A stretch of DNA of 64,000 nt from Paenibacillus polygoni. GTDB taxonomy: Bacteria; Bacillota; Bacilli; Paenibacillales; Paenibacillaceae. The DNA is taken from assembly GCF_030263935.1 (NCBI RefSeq), contig NZ_CP127162.1:200001-264000 (forward strand), written 5' to 3'. The notes under the pieces are model-generated. The model was not told the origin of the DNA. It did no database searches and was given only the letters and a program-made list of their open reading frames with translations. The translations under genes and the position numbers were made by a program. Of the stretch, positions 17,326 to 25,346 are shown piece after piece (position 1 is the stretch's first letter; every line of letters starts with the position of its first letter).

Positions 17326-17988
17326 TTGGGCAAATGTTTGAGACATCCTCTGTTTATTATTGGTGCTAGTATATTAGCTGTTATCGTAGGTATAATTATG
17401 AAAGCCCCTTTACTTGATACGGTGGTTTCTGTACTAGGCATGGTACATGTATGGCTACTGATGAAAGAAAAGATGCTTAATTTTATTTTTGGTATTATTG
17501 CTTTTGGCTGTTACGTATATATTTATGTTTCTTCCGGATTATATGCTATGGCTGTCGTTGCTTTTGTACAAACTATGTTTCTATGCTATGGCTGGTTTTT
17601 CTGGAATAAACAAAAGCAAGGTGATGAAGTTCCCCGAACAAACCGTTTTACACGTAAACAATTACAATTTTGGATACTGGGAATGGTTGCAGCTTGGTTC
17701 ATTTGGGGACTACTTGAGAAAAATGTATTTGGCGGATCTCTGCCTTTTCTGAATAGTCTAACAGCTGTTATTGGATTAGTAGCTGAATTTTGGCTCAGCC
17801 GCAAGTATCTAGAGAATTGGCATCTCTTCATTCTTTCTGATGCTTTAGCTGTATGTACAGTTCTCTTAAGTGGTTTGTACCCAATGGCAATTCTTTATGG
17901 TATCAATACGCTGCTCTCGGTCCAAGGTTTACGGGAATGGAAGGCTAATGAGCATAATAAAAAGATTAAAAAAATGAATATAGCTTAA
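17326..17988 (+). CDS. pnuC: PnuC-family nicotinamide riboside/nucleoside transporter
   Basis: A 220-residue protein with about seven hydrophobic segments. WLLMKEKMLNFIFGIIAFGCY near residue 44 and the later GLVAEFWLSRKYLENW near 150 and ILYGINTLLSVQGL match PnuC facilitators, which carry nicotinamide riboside and related vitamins or nucleosides. The start is TTG 17326 after AGGAGG. It closes the ribose/nucleoside cluster, 71 nt after nupC. No nicotinamide riboside kinase is nearby, so the hydrolase may handle intracellular cleavage. Substrate is inferred. Confidence 0.82.
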   Translation: MGKCLRHPLFIIGASILAVIVGIIMKAPLLDTVVSVLGMVHVWLLMKEKMLNFIFGIIAFGCYVYIYVSSGLYAMAVVAFVQTMFLCYGWFFWNKQKQGDEVPRTNRFTRKQLQFWILGMVAAWFIWGLLEKNVFGGSLPFLNSLTAVIGLVAEFWLSRKYLENWHLFILSDALAVCTVLLSGLYPMAILYGINTLLSVQGLREWKANEHNKKIKKMNIA

Positions 17989-18051
17989 ATTTGTATGACT
18001 TATTAAAAAGAAAAAACTTTAATTATTCTAATGAGGCTTTGCATAACCTAC

Positions 18052-18079
18052 AAACCCAGTCACTTATAAGACTGCGTTT
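18052..18079 (+). repeat. Imperfect stem-loop abutting the IS1182 relic (probable former terminator)
   Basis: AAAC-CC-AGTC and GACT-GC-GTTT pair across an 8-nt loop. The last base touches the IS end CAGATTGTAGAC at 18080. A T-tract is missing, as if displaced by the insertion. Confidence 0.5.
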
Positions 18080-18712
18080 CAGATTGTAGACAAAAGGCAT
18101 TCGGAATGTATTCATTCTGAATGCTTTTTGTCATTTCTACTTCTTTTTTTCCTGTGGCTTTACGCCGGGATTGGGCTGTTACACGACCATCTGATAATTT
18201 TCTTTAAATTTATGATCATCCTGGTCTTGGTTAATTTTCTTTTCCAGTTTACGTGGGTAAGCTCTTGTTTTTTTGCGTACAAACTTCTTTTTGAATTTTC
18301 GTTTGTTCGCACTCGCTTTACGTGTGTAGAATCAATGAAAACATGCTCTGTACTGAGTAAGTGTTTCTCAGCTGCAGTCCGTAAAAAACGGTAGAAAATC
18401 TGTTCAAATAGTTCTGTATCTTTAAAACGACGTTCATAGTTATTTTCAAAAGTGAAGAAATGCTTAACTTAATCATAAAAGTCCATAGCTCAAAAAAACC
18501 AACGATCCTCCATATTGGTCTGTACTTCTTCGATCGTTTTTCGCATGGAACGAATAACAAAGGTATATCGAATAAGAGGAAATTTAATTAAGATGACCGG
18601 ATCGATGCTAGGTCGTCCAATTTCCGAATGATGATCCTGATCCAAGTCGTAGATGAAAGAAAAGTCGATCGCCGATTCTATTTTGCAAACCAAATGATCT
18701 TCTAGAACCAGT
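18080..18712 (-). mobile_element. IS1182-family element, internally deleted relic
   Basis: Aligns base for base with the complete copy at 32716-34262: the same left end CAGATTGTAGACAAAAGGC, then a jump equivalent to positions 32870-33615 of that copy, then the segment up to the transposase N-terminus. The complete copy has CATGG at 32866-32870 and 33615-33619, so the loss probably arose by recombination between such short repeats. Stops and frameshifts are present, and the right inverted repeat is not found. Confidence 0.85.
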
Positions 18713-18944
18713 CTGCATCATTCATAAACGGATGATGTTTTTATTTAATGAAGATATTAGAATCCTTTATAAGGTTTAGGGGACCTTTTTTCAGTGGAAA
18801 ATAGTCTAAAGAATATGTGTTGAAGTATATTCCTATACGTGAGCTGTTTCTATAATATATTTGAAATAAATGTAAATTGTTATTGTTTAGTATAGGTTCT
18901 CATTTTTGGTCATTGTAAGTGATAATAGAGAGGTTGATTCAATT

Positions 18945-19580
18945 ATGACAAAGGAAGTTTCGATCTTACCCATTCAATCCGTCTATTCTATTAATAATCA
19001 CATGATTACTGCCACCGTTCTACATGAAGAACCTTTAGTAATGAAATTTGATCAGGTATTAAATGATGAGGAATGTCAGATGTTTATTGATTCTGCTGCC
19101 TTACGTCTTACAAAATCAAAACTCGCGAATAAAGAAGAGAGTCAAATAAGGACGAGCAGTGGCATGTTTTTTGAAGAAAATGAAAGCCCTTTAATAATAG
19201 AAATTGAAAATCGCATTTCAAATTTAATGCATGTACCCATCTCACATGCGGAAGGACTACAAGTATTGCATTATGAACCTGGGCAAGAGTTTAAAGAACA
19301 TTATGATTTTTTTGGGGCCAGTAGTCCTTCTAGCCATAACAATCGAATCAGTACATTAATTATATATTTAAATGAGGTAGAAGAAGGAGGGGAAACAACC
19401 CTTCCGAGGTTAGGCATTACCATGAAACCAGTGAAAGGTTCTGCGATTTACTTCGAATATTTCTATAACAATGAGGAGTTAAACGAATTAACTTTGCATA
19501 GTGGAAAGCCTGTGATCCGCGGTGAAAAATGGGTAGCGACTCAGTGGATGCGTAAACAACGAATTCGAGAAGGATACTAA
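18945..19580 (+). CDS. 2-oxoglutarate/Fe(II)-dependent dioxygenase, bacterial prolyl 4-hydroxylase-like
   Basis: A 211-residue oxygenase related to the Bacillus anthracis prolyl 4-hydroxylase. The iron ligands are His119 and Asp121 in FKEHYDFFG and His185 in TLHSGKPV; Lys195 (GEKWVATQW) is placed to bind 2-oxoglutarate. A GGETTLP segment precedes the distal His as in P4H enzymes. ATG 18945 has AGAGAGG upstream and is also the start shared with the pseudogene copy. The natural substrate is unknown; collagen-like or elongation-factor proteins are modified by relatives. A terminator follows. Confidence 0.88.
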   Translation: MTKEVSILPIQSVYSINNHMITATVLHEEPLVMKFDQVLNDEECQMFIDSAALRLTKSKLANKEESQIRTSSGMFFEENESPLIIEIENRISNLMHVPISHAEGLQVLHYEPGQEFKEHYDFFGASSPSSHNNRISTLIIYLNEVEEGGETTLPRLGITMKPVKGSAIYFEYFYNNEELNELTLHSGKPVIRGEKWVATQWMRKQRIREGY

Positions 19581-19588
19581 AGTCAGAG

Positions 19589-19614
19589 AGACCACGATTG
19601 CGGTGGTCTTTTTT
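19589..19614 (+). terminator. Terminator after the hydroxylase gene
   Basis: AGACCAC pairs with GTGGTCT, followed by six T. Confidence 0.85.
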
Positions 19615-19710
19615 ATTGTTTCTATACTCATTCACAGAATTAACCAATGATGGTAAAATTGAATGATTAGTAGTTTTAATACATAGCTACGCATTAAGGA
19701 GAATCATAGA

Positions 19711-20529
19711 ATGAATACCATTGAATCCTTGGACACTCTGATTACCATGATTCCAATCTTAAAGGCAGCAGTTCCTGCTGAACTATCGATTGCCATTTGT
19801 GATACAGAGAAATTTATTGCCTATTGGCCTGGAGAAGATATTAATTTGGAGATCCATGTCGGCCAACCTTTGCACCACGAAGAACCGTTAACGCAGGCAA
19901 TTCGGGATAATATAGCATTAAAAGCAGAGGTGCCTGCCTCATTTTATGGTTTTGAATTTATAGGGACGGCTACACCGCTTCACAATACAAGTGGTCATGT
20001 CATTGGCGGTATAGCCATTCAGTTACGCAAGCAAAGTGAGCTAATAGCCATAGCGGATCAAATTTCGCTCTCACTAACACAAGCCAACAAACAGATCTCA
20101 GAGGTGGCAGAAGATTCATCAAAATTAGCCGATTCTGCTCAGCAGCTACTTACGTTCGCCCATCAGACGGTAGAACAGGTGAAAGAAACAGATAAAGTTG
20201 TAACAATTGTCAAAAGAGTGGCGGATCAGACGAATTTATTAGGAATTAATGCGGCAATTGAAGCAGCTCATGCAGGAGATCTAGGAAGAGGATTCGGTGT
20301 TGTAGCGAGTGAGATACGGAAATTATCCAAGGAGTCGCTTAACTCTACGAATGTGATTCAAACTACACTGAAAACATTTGAAGAGGCAATTAGCGAAATG
20401 CGCGTATCCATTGAACAAATGACCGCGATTGTTGAACGACAGGCAACATCGTCCCGCCAGGTTTCCGATTTTATCGAAGAAGTGGATCGGATGTCAGAAC
20501 AGTTGAATGAATTTGCAAAGAAATTATAA
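19711..20529 (+). CDS. Soluble methyl-accepting chemotaxis-type receptor
   Basis: A 272-residue protein without membrane segments. Residues 1-115 form a small sensor-like domain ([20 protein letters not shown]). Residues 120-272 form a short MCP signalling hairpin whose tip reads [20 protein letters not shown] then [15 protein letters not shown]. This tip binds CheA/CheW. The size resembles the B. subtilis soluble receptors such as YfmS. ATG follows AAGGAG. It probably reports a cytoplasmic signal to the chemotaxis array; the ligand is unknown. Confidence 0.88.
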   Translation: MNTIESLDTLITMIPILKAAVPAELSIAICDTEKFIAYWPGEDINLEIHVGQPLHHEEPLTQAIRDNIALKAEVPASFYGFEFIGTATPLHNTSGHVIGGIAIQLRKQSELIAIADQISLSLTQANKQISEVAEDSSKLADSAQQLLTFAHQTVEQVKETDKVVTIVKRVADQTNLLGINAAIEAAHAGDLGRGFGVVASEIRKLSKESLNSTNVIQTTLKTFEEAISEMRVSIEQMTAIVERQATSSRQVSDFIEEVDRMSEQLNEFAKKL

Positions 20530-20621
20530 CTTAGCTTTACTTAGCTTCTAACAATCATAGATCAGTGGGATCAATGGCTCTAAGAGACGACTATAGAATC
20601 CATTTGATGCTCAGTAAAAAG

Positions 20622-20651
20622 AACCAAGCGGATGCTTGGTCCTTTTTTTTG
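20622..20651 (+). terminator. Terminator after the soluble chemoreceptor gene
   Basis: ACCAAGC pairs with GCTTGGT, followed by CC and eight T. Confidence 0.88.
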
Positions 20652-20672
20652 TATACACTCATAGGTTCTTGA

Positions 20673-20837
20673 CTAGTGATAGCTTTCCTTATGCTTACCG
20701 TTGTCATCATGTTGCGATTGTTTCCGGCGATCATTACGGGCCTGCTGTTGTTGCTGAGCATCTAGGCTGTTTACAGGTGTTGATTCCAAATCATTTACTT
20801 CGTTGACCAGGTTTTTGTCAGGTTGGTTAGGGCTCAA
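20673..20837 (-). CDS. Small hydrophilic protein of 54 residues, function unknown
   Basis: Starts at TTG 20837 with AGGAGG 8 nt upstream. It begins MSPNQPDKNLVNEVNDLEST and ends in QQQQQARNDRRKQSQ then HDDNGKHKESYH. The composition is Gln-, Asn-, Lys- and Asp-rich with no Cys, membrane segment or recognised domain, so it is likely disordered. The strong ribosome site and clean stop support translation. Such short polar proteins in endospore formers are sometimes spore or stress proteins, but nothing in the sequence proves that. Confidence 0.6.
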   Translation of the reverse strand: MSPNQPDKNLVNEVNDLESTPVNSLDAQQQQQARNDRRKQSQHDDNGKHKESYH

Positions 20838-20920
20838 TGAATGGTCCTCCTCATGAATCGGATTAGTGATTAAGAGTATAATGTGCTGGATACTGTGTAA
20901 CTATTCGTTTAGAAAAATGT

Positions 20921-20962
20921 AACAACCGTTTCCCGGGGTATACCCAGAAAACGGTTGCTGTT
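20921..20962 (-). terminator. Terminator after the lasso peptide kinase
   Basis: AACAACCGTTT and AAACGGTTGCTGTT pair, with GGGTATACCC at the apex. On the minus strand a T-rich stretch follows. It is also a possible bidirectional hairpin. Confidence 0.65.
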
Positions 20963-21008
20963 AAAAAACTTATTTTGTTTTCAATAGTTATATGATCAAT
21001 GATTATTC

Positions 21009-21938
21009 TTATTTCCCGATTGTATCCAAAACCATCGTAGTTAGTTCATTCACGGTATTCTTATGTATTGGTCTTTGAATTTCGTATATATCCATATTGC
21101 TGGCTAAGCGGGCTGTCGTGTCAAAATGCCATTTTGCTAACCCACTGTCTTGTATAAGGGATTTACGGTATGTATGACGATATAGAAGCGGTAACCGTTC
21201 TAACTTCTGAATCGCTCTTATTTGGGGATTAACACAATCTGTTTTAATGAGCTCAAATATACCGGCTAGCGGAAGGGTATCGGAGGAGAAATGAGATTCC
21301 ACAGGAACGGCGTATTTGTTTTCACGTTCGAATAGGGGGCGAAATTGATTTGAATTCATGCCCAAAGTATCTAAGCTTTCTTGCCATAGCTTTTGCTGCG
21401 GGTAGGCCGGTGTTACATAAGGAATATTCTGATGATCCAGCGTTACTGCTATGACATCATCTGTTAATAGTTGATACCCTTGTTGCAGAAGAGCCGAAGC
21501 GAGTGTGGATTTACCGTGTCCGGAATGTCCAACGAATGCGTAAGCTTTGCCGTTAATGACTATCGCACTACCATGTAAGGGAAGGACTTTTCGCTGCATT
21601 AAAATAGCACCCATGCATGTTCCAAGTATATACAAACGTATTTTATCTTCATCGGCACCATTCTCAGGGGAGATAGAGATGGTTTTTCCGTCCTCTATAG
21701 CGAAAACAGCCAGATCAGCGACCCTGAACATGACTATGTTCTCCATACATACGGATGTTTTCGATGTAATCGAGAGCTTTGACCATTGTTCTGTTAAGTC
21801 AGCGTAGCGAATGACAATATCGACATTGTGATTGGGATCATCTAGTTGTTGCACCTCAGGCAAGGCAATATCGCTATGTATGGAATACCCGAAGGCCGTG
21901 TATAGGTTTTTGTTAAGGATTTGAGTCACTGTCCTCAC
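21009..21938 (-). CDS. padeK: HPr-kinase-like lasso peptide tailoring kinase
   Basis: A 309-residue protein whose C-terminal half carries the P-loop GHSGHGKSTLASAL (about residues 136-149) and a following TDDVIAV segment, as in HPr kinase/phosphorylase. The N-terminal 100 residues (TAFGYSIHSDIALPEV) match the domain found in paeninodin-cluster kinases. Those enzymes phosphorylate the side chain of the C-terminal Ser of the lasso precursor. The precursor here ends in Ser, which agrees. It is the third gene of the minus-strand arm, after cyclase and precursor, separated from the precursor by a weak terminator. GTG 21938 is the assumed start; a GTG four codons later is also possible. Confidence 0.85.
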   Translation of the reverse strand: MRTVTQILNKNLYTAFGYSIHSDIALPEVQQLDDPNHNVDIVIRYADLTEQWSKLSITSKTSVCMENIVMFRVADLAVFAIEDGKTISISPENGADEDKIRLYILGTCMGAILMQRKVLPLHGSAIVINGKAYAFVGHSGHGKSTLASALLQQGYQLLTDDVIAVTLDHQNIPYVTPAYPQQKLWQESLDTLGMNSNQFRPLFERENKYAVPVESHFSSDTLPLAGIFELIKTDCVNPQIRAIQKLERLPLLYRHTYRKSLIQDSGLAKWHFDTTARLASNMDIYEIQRPIHKNTVNELTTMVLDTIGK

Positions 21939-21961
21939 TCCATTGATTGAAATACGAATAT

Positions 21962-22003
21962 AAAAAAGGATAGCCCATATACCCAGTTAGGCGTATAAGG
22001 GCT
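21962..22003 (-). terminator. Weak terminator/attenuator between precursor and kinase genes
   Basis: On the minus strand AGCCC-T-TATAC and GTATA-T-GGGCT pair around a 10-nt loop and are followed by ATCC and six T. Partial termination here would favour precursor over kinase mRNA. Confidence 0.55.
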
Positions 22004-22038
22004 GGACTTATTAGGAAATGATAGCTCTTTACTTAGAC

Positions 22039-22164
22039 TTAGCTGAAGTGAACAGTTTCATCTGGGTCGGGTTGAACTCCATCTGGAATTAGACCACCAG
22101 GACCAGCCATCGTCATATTAACATCAAGAACTTCCAAAGCGGGAATGCTCCATTCTTTTTTCAT
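22039..22164 (-). CDS. padeA: Lasso peptide precursor, paeninodin-like
   Basis: A 41-residue precursor too short for many gene callers. The leader is MKKEWSIPALEVLDVNMTM, with the expected Thr at position -2. The core is AGPGGLIPD followed by GVQPDPDETVHFS. Ala1 would form the macrolactam with Asp9, giving a nine-residue ring, and the tail QPDPDE and C-terminal Ser parallel paeninodin as remembered. ATG 22164 is preceded by AAAGGAGGTGA with a 9-nt gap, one of the strongest ribosome sites in the window. It follows the cyclase gene by 9 nt. The C-terminal Ser is the likely phosphorylation site. Confidence 0.92.
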   Translation of the reverse strand: MKKEWSIPALEVLDVNMTMAGPGGLIPDGVQPDPDETVHFS

Positions 22165-22173
22165 ATGTATGTT

Positions 22174-24132
22174 TCACCTCCTTTCAAAAGTTTTTTGAAG
22201 AAACCGGTACAAAATTAAACTACGCATTAATAATTTGATGGACGGATTGTAGGCTTGATTGGGTTCAAGGCCGTGACGGGCTTCTGTAATGGTATCTTTG
22301 ATAACAGGCATGTTTAGAATTTGCTGCATTCGAGCATCGTTACTCATATGGTCAAGTTCATCAATAAAATCAGGCCAGTCCTTTCGCATTCTATGGATAG
22401 AATCAGCTGCTTGTATCCCTCTCGTTCGTTGATTAAGCCTTACGAAATCAGGAAGGAAGCCTTGTGTAGATCTACGAATTAATGCACGATCCATGCCATC
22501 CTGAACGAATTGTTCCATAGGAGATGACAGGCAGTAGCGAATAACTCGTAGATCATTGGTTGGGTCATGACTCCATACTGAATAACGAAGAGAGAGCTTG
22601 CACCCACTTGTCCCTGTAATGTTCCAAATGTCTACTCGATCAAAATGCTGTCTTCTTGCTTCTAGTGGATCTGCAGGTATATCCGCTGTTGTTCCAATTC
22701 CAATAAATTTAGGATCGCTAAGTTTACTGTAAATACCGGTTCGCTTAGCAAAATCGGTATTTATTAATTGTGGAATCTTTGCAAACGATGGTGAAGGATT
22801 TAGCCGCTCGATTACAGGGAATGCTTTACGGCCAATCATGGAATAGAGTCGTTTCCGCCCTACGCCTACATTTCTGCTGTATTGGTTTACTTCCTTTGTT
22901 AGTTGAAGAAAACTGAACTTCTTTATGAGTTTGGAGTAATAATCGACGGCAGATCCCCAAGAGATGCTGTAATTTCCTCTGGCTCCGTTAAGAAGAATAC
23001 CAATTCCAAGCAGCTGAGCCTGTTCGTATATCCCTCGTAACCAGAATGAATTATCAAAAAATTTATAAGGTGACTCCATGATATCGATCCAATCATCGAT
23101 TTCTGAAAAAGAGCTTCTTCCATTGAAGTTCAAGTAATGTTCGTGAATATTTCCTACATACTGAACTGTCTGCTGGATAAGTGGTCTCTCATCTGCGAGC
23201 CTCCGCTTGGGTGTCCAGTCCTCAAATCCATCCTCTGGTACATAGCTGAAGGTATGAAGTCTGCGATTATCCTTCTGCAAGGATCTTGCAGCGAAGCTAG
23301 CAACAGATCCTGAGTCCAAACCGCCGCTAAGATGTGCTCCCACATTCTGGTCCGTTCGTCCAATCCTCACTGTGACGGCCTTATTGAATACTTCCTGAAA
23401 TCCCTCCACATATTCTTGCGTTGAAGAAAGCTTCAAAGGAACTACATTTGAAAGGCTATGGTATCTGGTGATGGATACTCGATCATTCTTAATTGTTATT
23501 CTATGAGATGGTGGTAGCTGCTCAATATGTTTATAACTCGTAGTTGATGCATCTGGCGGTTCAAAAACACCGCTGATTGCGAGGAATTCAGCTAGCCAAA
23601 GTTCGTTTAATTCTTTATGTATATAAGGTAAAGATAATAAAGGGTTGATGACTGTGCAGAAGGAGAAAAACTCCTCATTACGGTGATAGTAAAGTGTTCG
23701 TGCACCAGAGAAATCCCTTGCTCCGAAAAGGGTCTGCTTACGCTCATCCCAAATGACAAAGGCGAAATCACCGACAAGCCTTTCTGGCATTTGTTCGGAC
23801 CAGCGTTCATAAGCTAGTAGGAGAAGCTCACTGTCTGTCATCTTAGATCTTAGGTTTCTGGGAACCTGCAATTGCTCCATCAATTCTTCCCGGTTGTCGA
23901 TTATAGCATCTGCCGTTATGGCAAGCCCTCGGATCGGATCATAGGCAGGTAAGATTTCGTTAGTGGATTGTTTCGTGATCCACTGAGCATGACAGCCCAG
24001 CATGATGCGGTCCTTGTGCCAAGTCGCGCTTTGATTAGCCGGATATTGCTTTAACGTTTCCATTACAAGTCGGCCGTGCTCCATGTAAACGGGTGCTCCA
24101 TTAAAACCATAAATACCAGCAATTGCACTCAT
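22174..24132 (-). CDS. padeC: Lasso peptide cyclase (asparagine synthetase-like)
   Basis: A 652-residue protein that adenylates the core Asp9 side chain and forms the macrolactam. The N-terminal glutaminase-like domain starts MSAIAGIYGFNG, with Ser in place of the catalytic Cys2 of true asparagine synthetase, so it should not hydrolyse glutamine. The synthetase domain has the ATP motif LSGGLDSGSVAS. The ATG at 24132 is chosen because GGAGG lies 7 nt upstream; a longer frame from 24162 lacks this. It is the first gene of the minus-strand arm, with its own promoter. Confidence 0.92.
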   Translation of the reverse strand: MSAIAGIYGFNGAPVYMEHGRLVMETLKQYPANQSATWHKDRIMLGCHAQWITKQSTNEILPAYDPIRGLAITADAIIDNREELMEQLQVPRNLRSKMTDSELLLLAYERWSEQMPERLVGDFAFVIWDERKQTLFGARDFSGARTLYYHRNEEFFSFCTVINPLLSLPYIHKELNELWLAEFLAISGVFEPPDASTTSYKHIEQLPPSHRITIKNDRVSITRYHSLSNVVPLKLSSTQEYVEGFQEVFNKAVTVRIGRTDQNVGAHLSGGLDSGSVASFAARSLQKDNRRLHTFSYVPEDGFEDWTPKRRLADERPLIQQTVQYVGNIHEHYLNFNGRSSFSEIDDWIDIMESPYKFFDNSFWLRGIYEQAQLLGIGILLNGARGNYSISWGSAVDYYSKLIKKFSFLQLTKEVNQYSRNVGVGRKRLYSMIGRKAFPVIERLNPSPSFAKIPQLINTDFAKRTGIYSKLSDPKFIGIGTTADIPADPLEARRQHFDRVDIWNITGTSGCKLSLRYSVWSHDPTNDLRVIRYCLSSPMEQFVQDGMDRALIRRSTQGFLPDFVRLNQRTRGIQAADSIHRMRKDWPDFIDELDHMSNDARMQQILNMPVIKDTITEARHGLEPNQAYNPSIKLLMRSLILYRFLQKTFERR

Positions 24133-24193
24133 TATATTTCCTCCGTTGTACCTATTGTGCAAATTAAATTGTTAACCGATTAGTTCTATAGTC

Positions 24194-24221
24194 ATTATAT
24201 CAGAGATACGAATAGTAGCAA
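24194..24221 (-). promoter_or_regulatory. Promoter of the cyclase-precursor-kinase arm
   Basis: On the minus strand TTGCTA, a 16-nt spacer, TATAAT, about 60 nt upstream of the cyclase ATG. Confidence 0.55.
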
Positions 24222-25296
24222 TTGTTATTTTAAATAAATTACTTAATAGTGTTAAACGGCCAAGGCAATTGCTTGAGTTTCTTAAACATTTTTTGTTTAA
24301 GAAGATTAATATAATAAATGCAAGAGTGGTGCCCAAGGAATACTAATTACAGCATAAACCCGTCCACCTTTAAATTAGAATAACTAGAGAATTTAATGAG
24401 ATTTGAATGACTAAAAGAAAGAAGGGATTTGATATTTACCAGGGATAGGTTTAATTAAGAGAGAAAGAAGAATATGATTTTGTAGAATTAATCCCCATGT
24501 AGATTAAACACATTGAAGATGTGCATGGGAAAGGTTCATATCATTCTAAACATGCCGCGTACGTAATATGTTGAAAGTGCTTCTAACATACAAAAAAAGA
24601 AACTATAAAAATATCAGTATAATAAATACATTTTATAACTTATGTAGAAGTGCTAATTCGAATATATCCTTGACAAAATATGAAATGTATCATAGATTTG
24701 GGATGTAAAATATACAATATGTATCATTGGGTTTTGTTGCAGGATTACCGTCTTGATAATTATTGAGAGTTAAAGTATATAGTCATCTTCTATGGTAGAA
24801 AATAAAATGGGAATTGTAAATGTATGAAGCCTGTCTATCGAATCCTCAGCTATTATGAATAAAGTCGTTGAAAACTATACTGATTTTGGTAAAAGTGCTG
24901 AGGAATTAACTTCAAGTCTATCGATAACACCACCGAACAATTCACAGGTTAAGAAATTAGTCTATCAAGATACCTCAAATTACAGCAGTTAATTGCTCGA
25001 ATTTTGGGTATTGTGATTAATAGAGTTTTGTAAAATTACTGCTGATATTATGAATAGATCATTATTACAATGACAATAAACCAATCGGAAGTAAAGGTAA
25101 TGTCTACCTCTAGAGAGGGATTTCGTAAGAATAGTAGTTGTTTGACTAATAAGGTGGGACTTTGAAATTACGTGATTTTTTTGTTTCTGTGAAGATTGGA
25201 CTTCTAATTTAATTATTGCTGCTAGTTCGGGTTTTGCTTAAATGGTGGTTTTGATTCTGTGGACAGAGTTAATAAGAACAAAAGTATCAGGAATAG
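24222..25296. other. Long AT-rich region between the two lasso operons
   Basis: Over 1 kb without a convincing gene. A 45-codon frame at 24855-24992 (MNKVVENYTDFGKSAEEL...) lacks a ribosome site. The region is very AT-rich and may hold regulatory sites or decayed genes. I see no repeat, RNA gene or recognisable remnant. Confidence 0.4.
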
Positions 25297-25325
25297 TTGC
25301 TTGTTCTTATTGTTGAAATTAAGAT
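25297..25325 (+). promoter_or_regulatory. Promoter of the plus-strand lasso arm
   Basis: TTGCTT, 17-nt spacer, TAAGAT, 21 nt before the ATG of the nucleotidyltransferase-like gene. Confidence 0.45.
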
Positions 25326-25346
25326 TAATCTGAGAGAGGTAATTTA

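Noticed and set aside
18128..18693. Short frames at 18128-18394, 18318-18560 and 18490-18693
   Set aside because: They are fragments of the decayed IS1182 transposase or its opposite strand, not separate genes.
24172..24187. LacI/cre-like operator in the cyclase leader (GTTAACCGATTAG)
   Set aside because: It shares AACCGATTA with the RbsR-type operators, but symmetry is poor and spacing does not fit a cre or the 13048/15019 sites.
24855..24992. 45-codon frame between the lasso operons
   Set aside because: No ribosome site and no recognised similarity; mentioned only as content of the gap.
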